Part shown: positions 30,367 to 34,460 of the stretch, one piece after another
How the letters are laid out: each line of letters begins with the position of its first letter
Numbering within the stretch: position 1 is the stretch's first letter
NCBI RefSeq assembly: GCF_000739555.1
Contig: NZ_BBJN01000050.1
Location: 1 to 34,460 of the forward strand
Direction of reading: 5' to 3'
Length of the DNA stretch: 34,460 nt
DNA from: Halolamina rubra
GTDB lineage: Archaea; Halobacteriota; Halobacteria; Halobacteriales; Haloferacaceae
Made by a program: the position numbers and the translations under genes
The notes under the pieces: generated by a model
Databases searched by the model: none
Seen by the model: the letters and a program-made list of their open reading frames with translations, nothing else
Told to the model about the DNA's origin: nothing

Positions 30367-31281
30367 CTACTTCCGCTCCAGTCGCTGCAGCCCGTGCCAG
30401 ATGGCGTCGACCATCCGCGCCTCGCCGGCGCCGTCGGCGTCGTCCCAGCCGCGGGCGAGCGCGTCCTCGATCACCGGAAGCGAGTGGTTCTCGAAGTTGT
30501 TCATCCCTCGGAACGCCTCCAGCGCCTCGGTCTGGGCGTCGCCGAAGGCGGTGACCCCCTCCGCGTCTGCCTCGTCGAGGTGGCCCAGCGCGGCCAGCGT
30601 CTCCGCGACCTCCCCGGCGGTCTCGCCGGTCAGCTCCCGGGTCTCCGCGGGCGCCTCGCGGGCGAGCAGCGTCACGTCGTACAGCTTGAACACCCGGCGG
30701 AGCTCCTGGATCGGCGTCTCGTGGTCGTCGACGCGCACGTCGATCCAGCGGTCGTTGCCGCCGTCGTAGCCGCCGTCGGGCTTGACGACGTACAGGGCCG
30801 CGGCCTGCTTCCCGCGGCTGTCGCCGCCCGCCTCGTCGCCGGCTTCGAGCGCCGCGAGCAGTCGCTCGGGCAGGCCGCCGTCGGCGTCCTCGAACGTCTC
30901 GGCCATCGCGTGGATCGTTTCCTCGTTCTCGAGGATGTTCCCCTGGACGGTGTAGCTCTCGCCCTGTACGTCGAGCGCCGTGTCGAAGCAGTCCGCGCCC
31001 GTGAAGCCGGCGACGGAGCCGTCCGCGCCGACGACGCCGACCTGCCGGCGCTCGGCCTCCTCGTCCGCCGCGATCAGTTCCTCGACGGTCTCCTCGGCAG
31101 TGAGCCCGTCACGGAGGTGGTCGAGCCCGTCCGCGCCGTAGGCGACGTTGGCGAAGCTCTGGGTGGCGATCGCGCCCGCGTCGGCGGCCGCGAACGGCAC
31201 GACCGAGCCGACGCTGACGAACTTCGACTGCACGGCGATCCCGACGGCGTCGCCCTCCCTGGCGACGATTGAGAACGTCAT
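30367..31281 (-). CDS. DUF1028 family protein
   Basis: 304-residue protein of the Ntn-hydrolase-like DUF1028 family: it starts MTFSIVAREGDAVGIAVQSKFVSVGSVVPFA, with the characteristic GAIATQSFANVAYGADGL, RRQVGVVGADGSVAGFTG, GNILENEETIHAMAETFE and VYVVKPDGGYDGGNDRWIDVRVDDH-type ending. Some members are fused to peptidoglycan-binding domains and suggested to be hydrolases, but the reaction is not established. Residues beyond about 220 form a haloarchaeal extension with helical repeats. A single Cys lies in TGADCFDTALDVQGESYTVQ. Confidence 0.92.
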   Translation of the reverse strand: MTFSIVAREGDAVGIAVQSKFVSVGSVVPFAAADAGAIATQSFANVAYGADGLDHLRDGLTAEETVEELIAADEEAERRQVGVVGADGSVAGFTGADCFDTALDVQGESYTVQGNILENEETIHAMAETFEDADGGLPERLLAALEAGDEAGGDSRGKQAAALYVVKPDGGYDGGNDRWIDVRVDDHETPIQELRRVFKLYDVTLLAREAPAETRELTGETAGEVAETLAALGHLDEADAEGVTAFGDAQTEALEAFRGMNNFENHSLPVIEDALARGWDDADGAGEARMVDAIWHGLQRLERK

Positions 31282-31351
31282 AGCCGAGGGGTGGGCTGGC
31301 GGCGAGAAAAGCGTTGACGCCGCGGCAGTCGATCAGGTCGCCCCCGAACGC

Positions 31352-31890
31352 TCAGTGCGTCGGCGCCGTCGGGTCGACCACAGTCGGCCGATTCGGGCCG
31401 TCCGTCGCGGTGTCGCCCGCCGCCTTCGCCGCGGTCAGGGGCTGGCGGGCGATCAGTTCGCAGTCGAAGGCGGGGTGCTCGGCGAAGTGGTGGACGAGCA
31501 GGTGGCGGCGGGTTCCCGACACGGCCCCCGCGTCGCTGTCGACCGCGGCGTCCCCGACCGCCGCCGCGTCGAACCGCTCGGGCAGCCTGTGGTACAGCCG
31601 CTCCATCGCCCGGAAGTCGCGGAACTGCTTGGCGTTGCCCGCCGAGTCGGCGTTCGCCCGCGCGACGACGTAGCTGCCGTCCGGACGGTGTTCGCCCGCA
31701 GTCCGGACGAACTCCCGTCGGCCAGTGAGCGCGGCCGTCAGCTCGTCGCGGAGCCGCCTCGCCTCTGACCGGGAGAGCCGCTGCTCGCCGTCGGGCAGTC
31801 GCAGAACCAGTCCGTCCGCCTCAGCGCCGACCGATTTCTCGATCAGCCGCCTGTTGACGGCTTCTCCTATCCTCGAACATAGACATCGTG
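31352..31890 (-). CDS. Conserved hypothetical protein with unclear start
   Basis: The family-like part is clear: GLVLRLPDGEQRLSRSEARRLRDELTAAL, then RREFVRTAGEHRPDGSYVVAR, FRAMERLYHRLPERFDAA, and RRHLLVHHFAEHPAFDCELI near the end, a pattern I recognise from haloarchaeal proteins of unknown function (possibly the group called DUF7528). The upstream end is approximate. Reading back, the frame has no ATG, GTG or TTG until an ATG at 32002 that overlaps the divergent gene's start codon, giving an implausible N-terminus. In the neighbouring frame ATGTCTATG (near 31890) would be a natural start, so a lost or gained base near 31830-31890 is possible. Confidence 0.7.
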
Positions 31891-32000
31891 GATCGACGTC
31901 GGGCGCCGACCCACTTATCGATGACGGGCGGGTGCCAACGATCCACAGGGTCGGGCGACCGACCACCGCCGTTTTGCCGCCGGCGTCCCCAGTGTCGGGC

Positions 32001-32738
32001 ATGAAGATCCGCGGCGAGCGCGAGTGCAAGCACTGCGGCACGCGCTGGTCCTACTACGAGACGGGCGAGACCGCCTGTCCCGACTGCGGGAGCCTCCGGA
32101 GCGTCGCGGTCGACGACGAGCGTCGGCGCCACACCGACAGCCCCGCGGAGATCGACCTCACGCCCCACCGGGGCGCGATCGGCGACGGCGCCGAGATCGC
32201 CGAGATCGCCGCGGACGTCGAGTCCGACTGCCGGGCGTACCTCCGCAAGCGGGGGTTCATCCGCGGCGGCGAGCTGCTGCCGCTCGACGACACGTTCCTG
32301 GCGGTGCAGGAGCTCCGCGCGGCGCTGTCGGACTACCGCCGGGCCGAGCGCGTCGGCGGCGACCGCAACGTCGCCGACCCCGACGCCGTCGAGCGCTACC
32401 TCCTGGATCTCCTCCGGGGCGCCGACGACGGCGAGCGGCCCGCCCCCGGCGACGTGCCCGAGTCGCTCGCGCCCGCCAGGGGGCTGGCGTACGCGACGGC
32501 CGTCGAGGCGTACCGCGACGACGTGGCGACGTACCTCGACGACGCCCCCGACGAGGACGCGCGGCGACTGCTCGGCCGGATCCGGGACCAGGAGAAGCGA
32601 CTCAGCGCGCTCGGTGGCGATCTCCCGCCCGAGACGGTCGAGTCGCTCGTCCGCGCCTGCCGGGATCTGACACGCTACCTGAACGGCGAGGCGGGCGCGC
32701 TCGCGACCGCGCGCCAGCGCCTCGACGAGCTCGACTGA
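32001..32738 (+). CDS. Zinc-ribbon haloarchaeal protein
   Basis: 245-residue protein that opens with a zinc ribbon (C9-x2-C12 and C26-x2-C29, with GTRWSYYETGE between), reminiscent of TFIIB/rubredoxin-like knuckles. The rest is helical and acidic: residues 65-110 (DVESDCRAYLRKRGFIRGGELLPLDDTFLAVQEL) and the C-terminal half up to LATARQRLDELD. The ribbon suggests binding to a protein or nucleic acid. I recognise the pattern from other haloarchaea (perhaps DUF7117) but no function is known to me. The ATG at 32001 is chosen because the ribbon starts nine residues later. Confidence 0.85.
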   Translation: MKIRGERECKHCGTRWSYYETGETACPDCGSLRSVAVDDERRRHTDSPAEIDLTPHRGAIGDGAEIAEIAADVESDCRAYLRKRGFIRGGELLPLDDTFLAVQELRAALSDYRRAERVGGDRNVADPDAVERYLLDLLRGADDGERPAPGDVPESLAPARGLAYATAVEAYRDDVATYLDDAPDEDARRLLGRIRDQEKRLSALGGDLPPETVESLVRACRDLTRYLNGEAGALATARQRLDELD

Positions 32739-32818
32739 CGCCGTCAGGACGGGGAGCTACGGCCGTGAGGGGCCACACGCGTCGCCGGTTCGTCATGTGG
32801 TAGCACGTTTTCACCCAG

Positions 32819-32825
32819 TTTTATC
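32819..32825 (+). promoter_or_regulatory. TATA box (TTTTATC) of the universal stress gene
   Basis: Centred 27 bases before the ATG at 32849, implying a leaderless mRNA. Confidence 0.6.
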
Positions 32826-32848
32826 CCCTGACCTGCGTATGGGCGGGT

Positions 32849-33295
32849 ATGGAACACGCACTCGCTGTCGTGGGACCTGACGAAGTGGCGAAGGACCTCG
32901 TACGGGAAGCCGGCGAACTCGCGGCGGGCGTCGACGCCCGGCTCACCCTGCTGTGTGTCGTGAGCGAGGAGGAGTACGCCGACGAGCGGGAGGCGCTGGA
33001 GGCGATCCCGGAGGCCGACGTGAGCTACTCCGTCGGGCAGGCACTGGAGGGCGCCCGGAGCTTCGCGAACGACATCGGCGTCGAGGTGCTGGACGGCGTC
33101 GACATCGAGTACGAGACCGCCGGCGCCGTCGGCGACCGTGCGGAGACGGTGCTGCAGGGCGCGGAGAACCACGGCTGTGACCACGTGTTCATGACGGGGG
33201 AGCGCCGGTCGCCGACCGGGAAGGCGATCTTCGGCGACGTGACCCAGCGCGTGATCCTCGACTTCGAGGGGCCCGTGACGGTCGTTACCGCCTGA
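32849..33295 (+). CDS. Universal stress protein (UspA family)
   Basis: Small cytoplasmic alpha/beta protein of 148 residues, probably dimeric and possibly ATP-binding. N-terminal strand MEHALAVVGPDE, helix KDLVREAGELAA, strand LTLLCVV, and the C-terminal nucleotide-loop region TGERRSPTGKAIFGDVTQ (116-133), followed by the last strand VTVVTA. The loop keeps the Gly residues of ATP-binding members, but Asp130 stands where Ser often occurs. Haloarchaea have dozens of Usp paralogues, so no specific stress can be inferred. A TTTTATC promoter lies 27 bases upstream. Confidence 0.92.
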   Translation: MEHALAVVGPDEVAKDLVREAGELAAGVDARLTLLCVVSEEEYADEREALEAIPEADVSYSVGQALEGARSFANDIGVEVLDGVDIEYETAGAVGDRAETVLQGAENHGCDHVFMTGERRSPTGKAIFGDVTQRVILDFEGPVTVVTA

Positions 33296-33304
33296 AAACC
33301 AGCC

Positions 33305-34222
33305 TCACTCCAGTTCTAGCTCGACGCCGGCCTGTCGGGCCGCAGCCTGCACCGTGTTCCGGAGCAGCATCGCCCGGGTCATCGGCCCCACGCCGCCGGG
33401 GACGGGCGTGATGGCGTCGACGACCCGCGACGCGCTCTCGTACTCGACGTCGCCGATCAGCTCGCGGTCGTCGCCCTCGCCGACCGCGTTGATCCCCACG
33501 TCGATCACCGTCGACCCCGGCGAGAGCATCTCGCCGGTGACGAGCTCCGGGACGCCCGCGGCGACGACGACCACGTCGGCGCGGGCCGTGTGCGCCGCGA
33601 GGTCGTCGGTCTGTGAGTGACAGACCGTCACCGTCGCGTCGGCGTCGTCGCCGCGGTTGAGCAGCAGGTTCGCCAGCGGCTTGCCGACCAGCTCCGACCG
33701 CCCGACGACGACCACGTCCGAGCCGGGGATCTCCACGCCGGCCGCGACCAGCAGCCGCTGGATCCCCAGCGGCGTGCAGGGGACGAAGCGCGGGTCCCCC
33801 GTCACCAGCCGCCCGACGTTCTCGGGGTGGAACCCGTCGACGTCCTTCTCCGGGTCGACGCGTCGCAGCGCCGCCGGCTCGTCGACGCTGTCGGTCAGCG
33901 GCCGCTGGATCAGGATCCCGTCGATCGCCGGGTCGTCGTTGAGGTCGGCGATGGTGTCGAACAGCTCCGACTGCGACGCGTCGGTGTCGAGTTCGACGTG
34001 CCGGCTCTCGATCCCCACGTCCGCGCAGTCCCGCTGCTTCATCCGGACGTACGTATCGCTGGCGGGGTCGTCGCTCATCAGCACGGTCGCCAGCCCCGGC
34101 GTCACTCCCTCGGCCTCCAGGCGGTCGACCGCCCCGGCGACCGTCTCGCGTACCTGCGCGGCGACCGCCTCGCCGTCGATAACGTCCGCGCGATCGGCCC
34201 GCCGCTTGATGGCCTCGCTCAT
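33305..34222 (-). CDS. folD: Bifunctional methylene-THF dehydrogenase/cyclohydrolase
   Basis: Interconverts 5,10-methylene-, methenyl- and 10-formyl-tetrahydrofolate in one-carbon metabolism. The 305 residues (from ATG 34222, MSEAIKRRADRADVIDG) contain the catalytic Y58-x3-K62 (YVRMK), GILIQRPLT, KDVDGFHPENVGRL, the NADP-loop GRSELVGKP (174-182) and PGGVGPMTRAMLL. The upstream in-frame ATG at 34252 would add ten residues without family similarity. FolD is present in haloarchaea, which use folate-type one-carbon carriers, and length is normal. Identification is secure. Confidence 0.97.
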   Translation of the reverse strand: MSEAIKRRADRADVIDGEAVAAQVRETVAGAVDRLEAEGVTPGLATVLMSDDPASDTYVRMKQRDCADVGIESRHVELDTDASQSELFDTIADLNDDPAIDGILIQRPLTDSVDEPAALRRVDPEKDVDGFHPENVGRLVTGDPRFVPCTPLGIQRLLVAAGVEIPGSDVVVVGRSELVGKPLANLLLNRGDDADATVTVCHSQTDDLAAHTARADVVVVAAGVPELVTGEMLSPGSTVIDVGINAVGEGDDRELIGDVEYESASRVVDAITPVPGGVGPMTRAMLLRNTVQAAARQAGVELELE

Positions 34223-34295
34223 GGTTCGATCGGGGGGCTGGGCGAACTTCAACCCTCGGATACGTGTATAGACAGCTCTAGGGATGGCTCGGAAA

Positions 34296-34311
34296 ATACA
34301 CGAACGTGTAT
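34296..34311. promoter_or_regulatory. Perfect palindrome ATACACG-AA-CGTGTAT
   Basis: Sixteen bases with perfect 7-base arms, between folD and the histidine-kinase end and touching the kinase stop codon. The same half-site, CGTGTAT, recurs at 34263-34269, in the likely folD promoter zone. It could be an operator or a hairpin at the 3' end of the kinase mRNA. Confidence 0.45.
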
Positions 34312-34460
34312 CACTCTGCGGTCGCTCGGCGGAGCCGCAGTCGGACGACGGTCCGGTCGTCCCGGCGCTCGAACCCCACGTCGCCGCCGACAGACTCGAC
34401 GGCCCACCGGACGAGCCAGAGCCCCAGCCGCTGCCGTGTTGCAGTTGGGTGATGTCCCTG
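34311..34460 (-). pseudogene. Histidine kinase C-terminal fragment, one-base frameshift, cut by window edge
   Basis: Only the last part of a gene that continues beyond the window. After the TGA stop (34311-34313) the minus-strand frame reads upstream to LGLWLVRWAVESVGGDVGFE and RRDDRTVVRLRLRRATAE at the end: the G2 box and final strands of a HATPase domain, as in haloarchaeal sensor kinases. The preceding residues expected for the family (ITQLQHGSG) lie in another frame. One G on the plus strand seems lost at about 34424-34431, in a CCAG(G)CCGC context. This is the fourth such break in the window. Confidence 0.75.

Overview
The window is chromosomal DNA of an extremely halophilic archaeon (class Halobacteria). 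This follows from very high G+C, acidic Asp/Glu-rich proteins, a TATA-binding protein, an archaeal proteasome beta subunit, an ATP-dependent DNA ligase, many haloarchaea-only small proteins, and TTTATA/TTTATC-type boxes about 26-28 bases before many start codons, which suggests mostly leaderless transcripts. The genus cannot be fixed from the sequence alone.

Layout. 1-4,333: tbp behind a two-TATA promoter, a DUF4258-like/zinc-finger protein, an XPB/Rad25-like helicase and a stand-alone protein resembling the C-terminal part of RarA/MgsA. 4,334-6,440: sparse region with one leftward ATP-grasp ligase, tRNA-Tyr(GUA), and an imperfect 21-base copy of the tRNA 3' end 131 bases away. 6,577-9,622: EamA transporter overlapping a DUF422/CruF-like membrane protein, an SRPBCC protein, DUF5779, a small CPxC protein and a frameshifted DUF5799 gene. 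9,623-10,042: non-coding, with a 71-base tandem repeat. 10,043-15,910: small membrane protein, psmB, a frameshifted GCS2-type ligase gene, ligA, an MBL-fold hydrolase and a winged-helix regulator. 16,090-22,553: SDR epimerase, RNase H-like exonuclease, small proteins, a bactofilin-like protein, a frameshifted YchF-type GTPase, a membrane protein, mutY and a small hypothetical. 22,775-25,415: an overlapping znuA-znuC-znuB-type metal transporter operon. 25,578-29,836: class-III aminotransferase, MgtC/DUF4010 protein, AI-2E family transporter and PadR regulator. 30,158-34,460: small proteins, DUF1028, a gene with no clear start, zinc-ribbon protein, UspA, folD, and the truncated 3' end of a histidine-kinase gene.

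Most genes look like independently promoted housekeeping or conserved-hypothetical genes. Clear co-transcribed units are the metal ABC operon, ychF plus its membrane-protein neighbour (ATGA overlap), and EamA plus the DUF422-like gene (8-base overlap). DNA maintenance is well represented (XPB helicase, RarA-C-like protein, ligase, MutY, exonuclease).

The strongest technical observation is that four otherwise conserved genes (DUF5799, GCS2-type ligase, YchF GTPase, histidine kinase) are each broken by exactly one base in or near a GC-rich run, and the family-like protein resumes in the next frame. This pattern points to uncorrected sequencing indels rather than pseudogenes. I found no CRISPR array, insertion sequence, prophage or clearly new multi-gene system. 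The best leads are the 71-base repeat, the tRNA-Tyr 3'-end copy, a lysine-to-methionine change in the epimerase active site, phased TTGTTA elements at the metal-transporter promoter, and a large inverted repeat between two divergent promoters.
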